Source: Portulaca oleracea (Eukaryota; Streptophyta; Magnoliopsida; Caryophyllales; Portulacaceae). Taken from it: DNA of 64,000 nt. Within the stretch, counting starts at the first letter, position 1. Every line of letters starts with the position of its first letter. The notes under the pieces are model-generated. The model ran no database searches. It was not told the DNA's origin and saw only the letters and a program-made list of their open reading frames with translations. Shown one piece after another: positions 33,401 to 45,060 of this stretch. A program made the translations under genes and the position numbers. The DNA is taken from assembly GCA_029582165.1 (NCBI GenBank), contig CM055874.1, positions 33,913,383-33,977,382 of the forward strand, read 5' to 3'.

Positions 33401-36321
33401 TTCCCAAACTTCTGGCCAATCCAGTGACCTCTTCTAGTTCTAACTATTTTGTCTTTCGTATAGGTTCTTTAATTATTCATCTTGATTATTTATTCAAATT
33501 TCTGAAATTTCTGAATTCAATTTACAAACTTATAATTCTTAAGAATTTTTAGTATTTTCAATTAATATTCTTATTTGTGGATTAACTGATTAAGTTACCT
33601 CATTTAATTCCTAACTCTATAAGTACTTCTTCGAAACAATTTCATGAACGAGAATTTTTCTGGGTTTACAATTGCCAATCGCCCCATACTTTTGGGTATA
33701 TATAAATATTAGCTCCCTTCTCTTCTAGTGGACAGATTGTTGACCATTAATTACAGTTCCACCAAAAAAAAAAACTATATTACCAATGAATTAGTTTTAG
33801 ATACCACTCCCTCGGCTATATTATACACGGAAGGAAAAAAAAAATGTTGCGAAAGAGCTGTGAGAATTGCATATATGCGGCCATAAGGTGATAAAAGTTC
33901 TACTCACCAACTCTGTAGTCTTCTTGTTATATTATCTAGCAAAATCCAAATTGTGAATTACTCTAATTACTTGTAATATGTAAACAAGTAATTCAATTGT
34001 ATCTATTTATAAAGTGATATAAGTTCTAATGTCACTAAGATAGTAGCTTGAATTATATGATCCTATGAACTCAAAGCTTAATGAGAATGCTCTAAATTGT
34101 CATTGCAACGTACCTGTTCATAGCACATTTGGACAATGATTATGGTTATCACATATGATTGTTTCTAATTCTAGTTGTTTTTCTTCATATTATGTCCATC
34201 ATTTTGTAGCTCTTTTTAATGTGTAAAGAACATGTAAATTAAAATAGATTACATTTTATTAGATGCTAGAATTTGCTTAGTTTGAAAGGGGCGGGGAGCA
34301 ACTAGAATAAGAGCTGCCAACATTTTATATGACCCGAATATCAAAATTTGTCCAACTTGAAAAAATTCAGTTTGGTGTGAACCCGATTTTGACATTGTCT
34401 AAATTGACCAAATATTCAGATACAATATTTATCTTTTTTACATTGTTTGAACCTGATTTTGATCCTGATTTAGTTTCATCTGAATCGTCCAACCTGAAAA
34501 AATCGAGTAAGAACACAAAATTCTCGTTCAAATTTTAACCTGGACCAAATTTGATTGCGCAACCTGAATTCGTGCTGGTTTACTTTGATTATGATATTTT
34601 TGGTCCAGAGAACTCGTACCTTTGAGAGAAACAAAACAGAGATTAAGAGGAAGAAAGTTGTGATGATAACTTATTCAACCAAAAAAAAAAAAAGTTGTGA
34701 TGATGACTAAATGGCGAACGGAACGGTTATAGAAGCATTTTGAAGGGCTAAATCAACCTCAAATAAAGCTCCTAGGGTTAGACAAGAAAATCAAAGATAT
34801 CAATGCGAAAATTGGTCGTAAGGTTGTGATAGGGATGCTGGATGTGAATAGGGAAAAGAAAGCATAATGATTGATCTAGCTTAAAGCATATTGCAACCTT
34901 AGAGGTTTTGTTCTTGTGTTAATCGACCTTGCTTTTGTATGTGGTTGTGTCCTATTCATTTTGTCATTCATCTTTTGTTGTCATTTGTTATTTTGTTCAA
35001 CTTTCACACTTTTATTTTCTATGACTTTAAATAATCGAAAAAAGTAGTCTAAGTAATTTTAGGAGGTCCCCACTCTCGTTCCCTATTGTGACTGGGAGCA
35101 CACTTTCGCTCCTGCTTCCGATCCCGTGGGGAGCAAGAAATAAACCAAGAAATGTTAGTCCCTGGGTTTTAATCTTTATGCACCTATTATGTAATTTATT
35201 TTCTTAAACAACCACCACAAATAATACATATTTTCTCAAATTTCACATATTTTGATTCCCAAATTAAATTACATAATGTCTATTTATGGGGTAGAGAGAG
35301 TGAGAGGCATGACGAGAGTTATAGTTTGAGAGTTGTGACCTGTGAGAGACTGAATGAATGTAGAAATTAAAGTTACCAAATAATAAGTCAATCAATTCAA
35401 TCCAATATTTTTTTTTTTGAAAAAAAGTAATTATAGGGTTGGGCTGCTAGGGTAGTAAGGTTAATTAGGCTTAGGGTGTGCCCTATTACTAGGCAATGAC
35501 AATTTCGATATATATGTATATATAACCGAGACTTGGGAGCGGGAGCGAGAAACGAGGTCAAGTCTCACTCCCGATGTTGGCCGAGACCTCATTTTTATTC
35601 TCATTCCTGATCTCACTCCCACTGATAGCGGCATTTTAAGATAAAGACTTAACCAGAAGCAGGACAAGACCAGGATTCCTTGAATTTTTGCTTACCCCTA
35701 AATACATATCTAACATATTATCATCAACTAACAGGATACAAGACACAACTGCATGAACAAACAAGGCTTTCTAAACAAACAAGGGTTTTAGCCTCGTCAA
35801 CATTGTAAGACCATATGCAATGGTAAGCCAAAAGTTGCCAATATTGCCATGGCATGCACTGAGCATGTAATAAGGTTGTGTAGGTTTTTCAACCATGAAA
35901 ATGTAAGCAAATTCACGAGGAAGACATTGAGTCTTGTGAGTCAGCTCACAAGATGATTCAAATAATGTGCTCATGACACTTACAAATATTATTTTTTTTC
36001 TCCTTCCTCTTGCTACACATCACATTTTTTATCAATATGAACCAAACTCTTATTCACCATTGAAAAGCAAGAAAAATATAAACATAAACTTTAGCTCTCT
36101 TAGTGGGAATCCACAAATTCCACCTCACTCATCAGTGAGTCAAATACAAGACACTCAAGTTAAACACTCATTCAACGAAAGTACATAGTTTTGAAACTCA
36201 AGCAATATGCATATGTCAATTCATGACTGATAATAATACAGACAGACAAAAGCCTATTGTCCTCACCTTATTTATTTACAGAAACATGGGACTAAGGCTG
36301 GCACCAAAACCGACGATTCTT
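33401..36321. other. Spacer without recognised gene
   Basis: A+T-rich sequence with only short ORFs. 34320-34610 repeats phrases such as TGAACCCGATTTTGA and TGAACCTGATTTTGATCC. 35480-35640 has a purine/pyrimidine-biased patch (GGGAGCGGGAGCGAG). The last few hundred bases probably include the 3' UTR of the gene ending at 36322. Confidence 0.45.
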
Positions 36322-37170
36322 CTATGTAGCCTCAGCATACGCAAAATGCAAGGTACCACCACATGCTGTTCCCCGGAAGCTGCTCCCACAGCTAGGTTCA
36401 GAGGCACCGATATCATCAAGACGCTGTTCCAAATCCAGAAATCCAAGAGCATGTTTACAACTGTGTGATGACATCTCATTGTCTGCAGGGACACTCAAGC
36501 GCTGCTCCGACCTTGTGCCATTCTTGCGATTATGCTTCTTGTCCTTTGGGTTTGGGCCACTTCCTCCTCCCCGTACGCTCTTACCCTTCTGCTTCCCTTT
36601 TCCATGCTTCCTCTTGCTCTTGTACTGCTGCTGAGCCTTCTTCCTTGGATAGTGGGACACAGACGTTGGTGGGGGGTCATACACATCAGGAGCCCAAGAC
36701 ACACTCAGTTTCTTTGGAGGAATGCCCTCCTTCTCCCGCCCACCCCTCATGGCAGATACAAGTTTGCGAGCAGTTGGCAGAGAAGATGAATGCGTGAGAG
36801 ACTTATTTTCCAACTGAAAGTCGTGTGTCTTTCCTGTACCTGCAGTGAAAGGAAAGGACGCACACTTCTGGAGACAATTGCCACAGGCTTCCTCAGAATC
36901 ATCCACACAACTATCAGCTCTTCCATTTTCATCGACCAGAATGCCCCTCTTACCATTGTCAAATGTAAGATGGTCGGATTCCAACTTATCTTTCAACAGC
37001 AGTTTAGCATTAAATGCATTTTCAAGTTCATGCACTGCTCCCACACCAGAAACATTGAGGATATACAGCCCTCCAATGGCAAATGGCTGCTCTAGCATGT
37101 GGCTACCATCAGACCGATAACCACTTCCTATATATGCTTCATCTGGATGAGAGTTTTCCATTAAAAGGAC
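36322..37170 (-). CDS. Last coding exon of an uncharacterised plant basic protein
   Basis: The exon is open for 282 codons from a clear acceptor (TTGTATACAG, exon starting GTCCTTTTAATGG) to TAG at 36322. It encodes LLMENSHPDEAYIGSGYRSD, EQPFAIGGLYILNVSGVGAV and FNAKLLLKDKLESDHLTFDN, then KKLSVSWAPDVYDPPPTSVS. A Lys/Gly-rich basic stretch follows (KSKRKHGKGKQKGKSVRGGG), and a C terminus with SSHSCKHALGFLDLEQRLDD and GTACGGTLHFAYAEAT. The composition, the absence of repeats and the clean frame say it is a real gene. I recall the WAPDVYDP.PTSVSH motif from a plant family of unknown function, probably nuclear given the basic tract. The methionine in LLMENS could be the start, with an intron in the 5' UTR. 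Confidence 0.8.
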   Translation of the reverse strand, partial: VLLMENSHPDEAYIGSGYRSDGSHMLEQPFAIGGLYILNVSGVGAVHELENAFNAKLLLKDKLESDHLTFDNGKRGILVDENGRADSCVDDSEEACGNCLQKCASFPFTAGTGKTHDFQLENKSLTHSSSLPTARKLVSAMRGGREKEGIPPKKLSVSWAPDVYDPPPTSVSHYPRKKAQQQYKSKRKHGKGKQKGKSVRGGGSGPNPKDKKHNRKNGTRSEQRLSVPADNEMSSHSCKHALGFLDLEQRLDDIGASEPSCGSSFRGTACGGTLHFAYAEAT

Positions 37171-38915
37171 CTGTATACAACTCAGTTTGGAGTTCAAAGA
37201 TCACCACCGCACAACAAATAAGGACAATGCTCTTCAAGCCTGATAAACTTAATGAAAGCTAAAGATCAACTAACTCAAATTTCAAAGTCACCCTCTTTTT
37301 TACCTCTCCAAGCCAGATCAAGATCAATAGGTAACAAACCCAATGAAAGAAAGGAGACAAAGAAAAAGGATGGAGTGAAAGATATGAGGGGATAAGAAAA
37401 ACCTAAGATTGGGGAAAAAACAAATGTTAACTAAGATTACCACGCCGATCACTTTTTTCAAGATGTTTAAGACGATGAGAACATGATGAACTACGCAAAG
37501 AGGTGGCAAACTGAAGTGAAGGGCAAAGAGGAAGTTTAACGGGCGCTGAAGGCATTGTGCTCCAATGCCCTTTATACCCCTAACCAAAAACAAAAAGGAA
37601 ACTCCCAAGTGAAACAAAAGCCAATTGAAAGCACAATTGAGATTTGACTGAGTAGGCAAGTTTACAAATTGATCGGTTTGCTCAAGAGAGAAGCACACAA
37701 CAAGATGGCATTAGTCCAGACAAAGTGGGACACTCATTTTTCAAACTGGGCGGCAGTTTAGATCAATGAAGGTCAAAATTCTAACAGCTGTAAAATATTA
37801 CGACATTCGAGAGCAGCTGATCCCTTCAGAGTTGCATGTTCATTCCTTATCAAACTCGCAATTGGGTAGCAATTGTACTCATCTGCCAAGAAGAATGAAT
37901 TCATGTAAGAAATTTGAGCAAAACAGCACCAAGTATGCAGCATTCTGATCAATATAAGCAAAGGTTTACAAGAAAATACTAAGATATAGAACTGAGGGAA
38001 TCATCAGTTCATCACATTTATTTAGAAATGGCTTACAAAAAAAAAAAAAAATCACGCCACTATGATTGAAGGTGAGGCTAACAACATAACCGCAATAACA
38101 TTGAAGTTATATGCTCATATAGAATTCAATCATCCAATGTTATGAGTCATTTCAGATTTTCATCAATAAACAATCAGCAATCCTTGAGCATTGACGCCAA
38201 TGCTCTCACTACCTTCCACATCTATTAACTATATTAAACCAAAACCTATTTGTGCAAACGTGTCAACTCAGGACGCTAGCTAAGAATTTTAATCTTTTCA
38301 AAAAAGTCAGTTATTAGTCATTCATTCAGTCATCAAACATCCGAAGTTAAAAATAATCATCACTCATCACTCATCAGATCTATCATATTAATTGCATATG
38401 TTCAAAGTACTTCAGTGCTACAGTTAAGGTCCAAAACCTACTATTAATTGGAATCCAAAGTGCTACAGTTACAAAATGCTACATAAGAATTTCATTTTAT
38501 AAAAAAACAAATATCAAACATCTACACTAAAAAATAAATGAGTAGCAAATCTATTTTAAAGAAATCTCTATCAATAGGAAACCAAAAATGCTACAATATA
38601 ATTCAAATCCCCTATTAAACAAGAACAATAGAAGCTGAGAAGATTTCCTTTTTCTTTAAAATCAAACCACCAAGAAAGAAACCCCATAAATTGAAGAGTC
38701 CTGCCAAATCAATAATCAATTGCAAGGTGTGTTATCAAATCAAAAAGGCTCATTACTCCTCAAATAATGTCAGTTACAAGCAAATTCAATTAAAACTTCA
38801 TTCCAACAGTCCCTACAATTAATCACCCCACAATTAATCAAATTTGCGATAAATCTTAATAGGAAAACAACATAAAAGTCACTCTTTTGTAGCTTATATA
38901 TATATATATATATAG
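37171..38915 (-). other. Intron or upstream region of the basic-protein gene
   Basis: A minus-strand open stretch at 37444-37560 (MPSAPVKLPLCPSLQFATSL in one frame) is followed by a possible donor GTAATC. It could be an upstream exon, but the phases I tried do not join well to 37170. The remainder is A+T-rich with no ORF, ending in a (TA)n tract that is the target of the next LINE. Confidence 0.4.
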
Positions 38916-38937
38916 TATATATATATATAGTGAATTA

Positions 38938-40519
38938 TGACATGCGTGACATCCGCCTCCTTCTCTGTGGGGTTCAATGGAGCTGCTTTTGGTTACTTCA
39001 AGAGTGGGCGGGGTTTAAGACAAGGTGACCCTATTTCCCCCTTGCTATTTGTTTTGGTAATTGTTTAGATCCATCCAAAATTCTACACTAGCTGAGGAGT
39101 TCAGGTATCATCAATTTTGTGATTCTCTTAAGCTAACCCATCTTTGTTTTGCAGACGATCTATTGATGTTTTGCCATGGAGATCTTCAGAGTGTAAAAGT
39201 CCTCAATTTGGCTTTTAATCACTTTTCATCAGCTTCTGGATTATGTCCGAATAAGACTAAGTCTGATGTTATTTTTGCTAATGTTTCTATGGAGACCAAG
39301 CAGAGTATTTTGGATGAGGTTGGTTTCAAGGAAGGTTCACTTCCTTTCAAATACCTCGGAGTTCCTATTAAGCCTTATAAACTGAATAGACATGATTGCG
39401 CCATAATGTTGGAAAAGATGGCAAGCAGAATCAATGGCTGGGCTGTGAGAAAATTGACATACGCGGGCAGAACGGAGTTAGTGAAGAGCATATTAATGTC
39501 CATACATACATACTGGGCACAGATTTTTGTAATTCCCAAAGGTTTAATTGATGATCTTGTGAAGATGTGTTGCAAATTTCTTTGGGGATCAGATTCAAAA
39601 GCTCCTCCCATCGCTTGGGATACCTGTTGTTTGTATAAATTGGAAGGTGGACTCAATATTCGTGATGCTGAGGCGTGGAATGTAGCAGCTCTGGGTAATC
39701 TGCTGTGGCAATTGATATGTAACAAGGAATCCTTATGGGTTCGTTGGATTCATCACATCTATATGAAAAGGAGCTCGATTATGGTGTGTGAAGTAAAGCA
39801 AAACGCAAGCTGGTATTGGAGGAGGCTTTTTAAAGCCAGAGACACACTTAAACCTCTGTTTCAGAACCTCATTGCTGGAGGTAAGCATTACAAAATCAAA
39901 ATTGGATATGATTTCATCAAGTCACATGGACAGAAGGTTTTTTGGCATGATCTTATCTGGTGTAGTCCCAGAATTCCAAAGTGTTCCTTTATTTCTTGGA
40001 TTGCTATCAATGTGCGTCTTTTAACGTTGGATAGAATTCAAAGATTTGGTACACAGTTGGCAAATAGGTGCCTTCTGTGTGAAAAGGAAAGTGAATCCAA
40101 CAGTCACATTTTGTTTGAATGTGAGTTTGCTGCTAAAGTTGGGGATTCGATTTGGTTGTATTTCTTCAATTCGAAACCTAATTGGGCTGAATGGAAGAAC
40201 ACCTAAATGGAGAGTTGCTGGTTTTTTGGGCAAGAAGCAGAAATTGGTTTTGATGTCTATCATTTATCACATATGGGGAGAGAGGAATCAAAGAATGCAT
40301 CTGAAGTCTGAACACCAAAAATCAAATGGAAACAGTGGGTCTGAGTATTAGATCAGACATTGATTTGAGGCTTTACTCAGCTTTTGTTTTCTCCTGATTT
40401 TGCTTACAAGTTTTGTTTGGGTCGTTTTTATTGTGACCCCTCGGGTATGCCCGAGTTGATTTTGTAATCTGATTTTGTTAATGGAATCCTAAAATTTCTC
40501 CAAAATATATATACATATA
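38938..40519 (+). mobile_element. 5'-truncated LINE with reverse transcriptase remnant
   Basis: It starts inside [18 protein letters not shown], then [18 protein letters not shown]. It then shifts frame at 39060 into a 381-codon frame ending at 40206, which contains LTHLCFADDLLMFCHGD (catalytic FADD), PFKYLGVPIKPYKLN, INGWAVRKLTYAGR, SWYWRRLF, KVFWHDLIWCSPRIPKCSFI and a zf-RVT Cys pattern (RCLLCEKESESNSHILFECE). A further frame change near 40200 leads to HIWGERNQRMH. Flanks share a 22-bp duplication, (TA)n followed by TAGTGAATTA, at 38916-38937 and 40520-40541. The 3' end is A+T-rich rather than pure poly(A). Confidence 0.92.
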
Positions 40520-40541
40520 TATATATATATATAGTGAATTA

Positions 40542-40760
40542 GTGATCAATTCTTTAATTTGAAATTGCACATATTGTATTTTTCTTTCTGTTTTCCCTTC
40601 AATTGGAAAAGCCCTTCTACTCTAAGTTCCTTTTTCTTTTAATTTCAATGCCTACAATACATTTCTAATTAATATAACCCTTTCACCCTCAGGATATGTG
40701 TTACAAGATCCCCACCTTCAACTTGGTCTTCCTTTTTAGAAGGTAAACTGTTCTAATCTT
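40542..40760. other. Short A+T-rich spacer
   Basis: Nothing recognised. It lies between two mobile elements. Confidence 0.4.
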
Positions 40761-40763
40761 TTA

Positions 40764-40999
40764 GGGTCTGTTTGGACCTGGGAAAACAGCATGGAAAAAA
40801 ATTATTTTGGAAAATGAAAATTTTTCCTTTGTTTGGATTGAAGAAAAAGGAATGGAAAAAAAACAGTTGGAAAATTGCATGGAAATTTTGGGCTCACAAA
40901 GAATAAAAAATTTTCCCTTAAAAAATGAAAGGAAAGTTGGGAGAAAATTTTGGATCAAAGTCAACCTTTCTCACCATCATCTCTCGAGGCTCCCTTGAT

Positions 41000-41053
<54 letters not shown>

Positions 41054-41190
41054 TCTCTTTCTCTCTCGTTCTATCTAATGCTCTTCTCTCTCTAACTATC
41101 TTCTCTCTCTCTATAAGTCTCTTCTTTCTCTCTCTCTAAGTCTATTTTCTTCTCTCTCTCTCTCTCTAACTCGCCTCTCTCTTTCTCTCT

Positions 41191-41240
<50 letters not shown>

Positions 41241-41340
41241 TCTTTCTCTCTCTCCTTCTCTCTAACTCTTCTCTCTCTCTCTCTCTTTTTTTCTCTCTCT
41301 CTCTAACTCTTCTCTCTCCCCCTCTCTCTCCCCTCCTCTA

Positions 41341-41376
<36 letters not shown>

Positions 41377-41525
41377 ACTCTTCTCTCTCTCTCTAAGTCT
41401 CTTCTCTTTCTCTCTCTAACTTTGTCTCTCTCTAACTCTGTAACTCTTTCTCTCCTCTCTCTCTCTAAGTCTCTTCTCTCTCTTTCTCTCTCTAACTCTG
41501 TAACTCTCTCTCTCTCTCTCTCTTC

Positions 41526-41564
<39 letters not shown>

Positions 41565-41829
41565 AACCCCCCTTCCAAATCACATCATATAATCTAGAAA
41601 AATGAAGCTTGACATGTCAAAGTTTCATGCAAAAAATTTTTTTCCATACATTTTTCTTCTAACCAAACAAAGAAAAGAAAGTGAAATAGAAAATCAATTT
41701 TTTTTCTTCAAAATTTTACTTGAACCAAACAAGATAAAGAAATTTACTTTAGCCCAAATTTTTTTTCCTCCTAATTTTTTTTCCATGAGATTTTTTTTCC
41801 ATACTATTTTCCTAAGTCCAAACGGATCC
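40764..41829. mobile_element. PIF/Harbinger-type TIR element filled with CT repeat
   Basis: The left end GGGTCTGTTTGGACCTGG continues GAAAACAGCATGGAAAAAAA. The right end read on minus is GGATCCGTTTGGACTTAGGA continuing AAATAGTATGGAAAAAAA. About 31 of 38 positions match. TTA flanks both sides (40761-40763 and 41830-41832), the target duplication expected for PIF/Harbinger transposons. No transposase is encoded, so it is a MITE-like element. Nearly 600 bp of its middle is (CT)n. Confidence 0.85.
40995..41568. repeat. Long imperfect (CT)n microsatellite
   Basis: About 570 bp consist almost wholly of CT dinucleotides with a short (CA)n patch (41040-41053) and recurring CTAACTCTTCT or CTAAGTCTCTTCT interruptions. 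The interruptions suggest that longer CT-plus-TAA units were amplified as blocks. Confidence 0.95.
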
Positions 41830-41832
41830 TTA

Positions 41833-43380
41833 CAGTAACCCTGTAACTTATTCTATAAGAATAAACAAGCTTGAGTAGTAGGCTATAAAAATGTCGCAAA
41901 TTTATTTACAATTTGATTTAGTGCGTTTGCTAGCTGCTTACCTTAGGCACTGATTTCAGGTTAAGCTAAATACCCATTGTAGTACACTGAACAAATAATA
42001 ATAATAATAATAGCATAGCATGAAATCAAAATAAAGTAAGATGGTAAGAAGTTAATTAATTATAGTGATATAGTATACGTAAGTAAATAGCCCTGGCATT
42101 CGTGTATACGGGTGGCCTTGGATAAGGAAAAACGAATTAAACATGCAAAATTGACCCAAATTGTAATCTTAATCTTAGGGAGCGCTTGGTAGGAACCGCA
42201 GAGAAATTTTATTCGGAGGAAATTTTCCATTGGAAGTTTTCCCCGGCTAGGAAAATTAGGAAATGGTAGGTCTACCGTAAAAATTTTTCAAAGTCAACCT
42301 ACATCCAAACCTAGGGTCCTTCAATTTGTAGAAGAAATCCCTGGAATCTTCGAGATCTTAACACCAATCAGAAAATCTATAGACATTAGGGTTAGATGCA
42401 AACCCAGAAATCAAACACAACAAAAACGAAAACGAACACAGAAAGATAGCAAAAGGGACAACCGAACACATAAAAGAATAAGGAAACACGACTAGGGAAC
42501 GTACTGGAGAAAACCCAGATAGATCTGCCTCAATCAACCCGAAAATTGCGATCTTTGGCTTGAAGAACAAAAACGATGAGAAAAGAAGACCCTTGCACTT
42601 CTGATTGAAACAGTTTCACTCCATGAAAGAGGAAAGAAGATGGGGTGAGGTGAGGTGGGTGTCAGATGGGGTGAGGAAGAGGGGAGAAAGAGGAATCCAA
42701 AATACGGAAAAGTAAACAAAAATTTAATTTCAGTTGAGGACCAAAAAGAGACGGACGCCCACTACAGATTTTTATATATTTTGATTACCAAAAAAACAAT
42801 TAACATCTCATTTTATTTTGATGTAATTATTTTAAGAGTTTTATATTTTGCCAAATTTTTATGAGATGACATTATCTTTGCAATAATTATTTATTGGAAA
42901 TATTCTGACCAATTTTTCGGTATGAAAATGCGGGAAACAATGATTTTTGTATTTAAGGTTATTTTAATTGAAGTCAACTATCATTCCATGCCTTAATATT
43001 TAAGGTTGGTCAAAGATACATAACCCTAGTTAACAATAAATACTGCAATTAATGTTTTATTTGCCGGTAAATAGATTGGAATGTCCCACATAAATAATTA
43101 CAACAAAGATAATGTCACCCTACAATTATTTATCAAAATACATGACCCTTAAAATAATTACATCAAAATATGATGACCCTTTAGTCGTTTTTTTGTTAGA
43201 AGAATTATAGTAGCTCTTTTTTTTTAGAGTAGAAATTAAAGTACCTGCCTAAGTTAATTGAAATTTTCCAAAATAAAATAGTTATAAAATTTATGGTAAA
43301 CTTATCGATAACATTATAAAAATATCAATATTTTTAATTTTAATAATTCTTCAATTAAATTAAATACATAACAAATTAGG
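41833..43380. other. Spacer without recognised gene
   Basis: The sequence is A+T-rich. GGGAGCGCTTGGTAGGAACC at 42179-42198 resembles the end of a TIR element, but I found no matching inverted end. The minus strand around 42300-42700 has a G+C-normal patch with ORFs under 75 codons and no domain. Confidence 0.4.
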
Positions 43381-43382
43381 TC

Positions 43383-43650
43383 ATATTCTTTTATACGCCT
43401 GGCTACGGTAAGGTGCGGTGCGGTGTGGTGGAATTGTGCGGGTGTGGTGGAATTGTGGTGGATTGTTGTGGGTTATTGGTAAGTTGCGGTGGGTTTTGTT
43501 TTTTATAAATGTAAATTGTATTGGTAAATGTAAAAAAGTTGATTGTGACGGACTGTGGTAAATTGTGGTGGATTGGTATGTTGTGGTGGGTTCTGGCAAA
43601 GTGCAGTGTGTTGTGGCACCGCAGTCAGCCAGTCGTATAAAAGAGCAGGG
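43383..43650. mobile_element. MITE with TCTTTTATACG inverted ends
   Basis: The left end reads TTCTTTTATACGCCTGGCTA (43386-43405). The right end read on minus is GCTCTTTTATACGACTGGCT (43627-43646). The interior is rich in TGCGGTG and GTGGTGGATTGTGG words. There is no ORF of significance. The length of about 265 bp suits a hAT- or Mutator-derived MITE. I could not settle the target duplication. Confidence 0.65.
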
Positions 43651-44771
43651 TTAGTCTATTTTAATGTTTGTGATAGATCTAAATAAGTCACTCGCAATAT
43701 ATAATATAACTTGCAGACTTTTGCCTATCAAAATTTTATTTTAGGCCGTGTTTTTTCGGGTTAACAAAAAAAAAAGTAGAATGAGAGTAAAATCATGACC
43801 GTTAATAGTTTAATGTTTGTGATAAGATTTTACAAGTACTTTTTCCATTTTTTTTAAGGGAGATTCCATTTGATAGGTTTCAGTTTTTTGCCTATTCCAA
43901 ATTATCAACCACTTTTTGCCTATTCCGAAAAGTTACTTTGGATTATTCCCAATCACAAGTCCCTCAGTACGGATTATTTGGCCAAAAACCCTTTGGATTT
44001 TACTTTGAAATTCACCAAACCTTCTAAATAATTTCTTTTAGGTTTGAATTTTCCTTAGGAGCTTGTGTTTTAATATATTTAATATATAATAGACTAGCCA
44101 TATGAATTTATGAGGGGTGATTCTTATACAACTTGATATCTACTTTATTCATTACTTGTCAAATAAGCAAGTTAGGCATGATAATATTACTTGAACTAGT
44201 CTTAAGTGCGTGCGATGCACAAGTATATTAGAAAATATGTATCTAATAATTAAAAAGCAACTATAATATAAATATACGTACACATAAATATACATTCTAA
44301 TTATAAGAAAAAGATACATAAATAATAATTTAACTAAAAAATATGCATGTGCATACCAATTTAAAAAAAAACCATAAAATAACATTATGAATTCAATATA
44401 CATGTACATACCAATATTAAAACAAACATTTACATATCAATATTAAAACAAACAATAAATATCACTCTGCCTCATAGTCTAACCTACGGAAAATTAAAAA
44501 AATTACAACTTATATGATATTATTAAATGAAAAAGAGTACTATTGTGTTCCGTCATAGTAAGCTACTCGAATGAAAATACATAAAATACATAATAAGTTA
44601 TTCGAATGAAAAAAATTATACATGTACATACCAATATAATAAGTTATTCGAATGAAAATAATTACTGATACTTGTATCAAAATAATTTACTTCAGTATTT
44701 ATCTATTTTTCAATTGGTCAGAATCCTTACAATTAATATCCTTTCGATCTTCATTTACTTCAGCATTCAAG
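43651..44771. other. A+T-rich spacer with short direct repeats
   Basis: TAAGTTATTCGAATGAAAA or a close variant occurs three times (about 44560, 44597 and 44640). ACATGTACATACCAATAT also occurs in several copies (44400-44640). GTGCGTGCGATGCAC at 44205-44219 is an imperfect dyad. No gene is seen. Confidence 0.5.
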
Positions 44772-44786
44772 TATTTATTATTATTA
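44640..44786 (+). repeat. Left copy of a roughly 214-bp tandem repeat
   Basis: AATAATTACTGATACTTGTA then TCAAAATAATTTACTTCAGT, TATTTATCTATTTTTCAATT and GGTCAGAATCCTTACAATTA match, in order, the units at 51995-52565. The LINE at 44787-51881 separates this copy from the rest. Confidence 0.75.
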
Positions 44787-45060
44787 ACTAGTCAAGAGTT
44801 GTGAGCTCTTTCCATATTCATAATATTTCTTGTTTTCCTAATTTTCTCTCCCTCTTATCCCTAGCCGTCGAACCTAGAGACGGTGGTCGGAAAACGGAGA
44901 AGTGAGAGCTCTGTGCCTTCAGTCTAACCGGGAGGCGGTGGTGGTGCCTAGAAGGAGGCGTTGCGTGGTGGGAGAAAGTCCCCTAGCGTGATGAATTGGA
45001 ATCTTGAAGCGAGAAGATAGAGCCAATATCAAACTTTCTTGAAACTCAAGAAATCTGGGA

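Noticed and set aside
37324..37698. 124-codon minus ORF as an upstream exon of the basic-protein gene
   Set aside because: The only donor that gives a plausible length does not keep a convincing coding frame, and the peptide has no conserved motif. It is kept only as a possibility in the intron entry.
40995..41568. Structural or coding signal in the CT tract
   Set aside because: It is simple sequence and only its location inside a transposon is of note.
42179..42200. Second TIR element starting GGGAGCGCTTGGTAGG
   Set aside because: No matching inverted end or target duplication was found within 1.5 kb.
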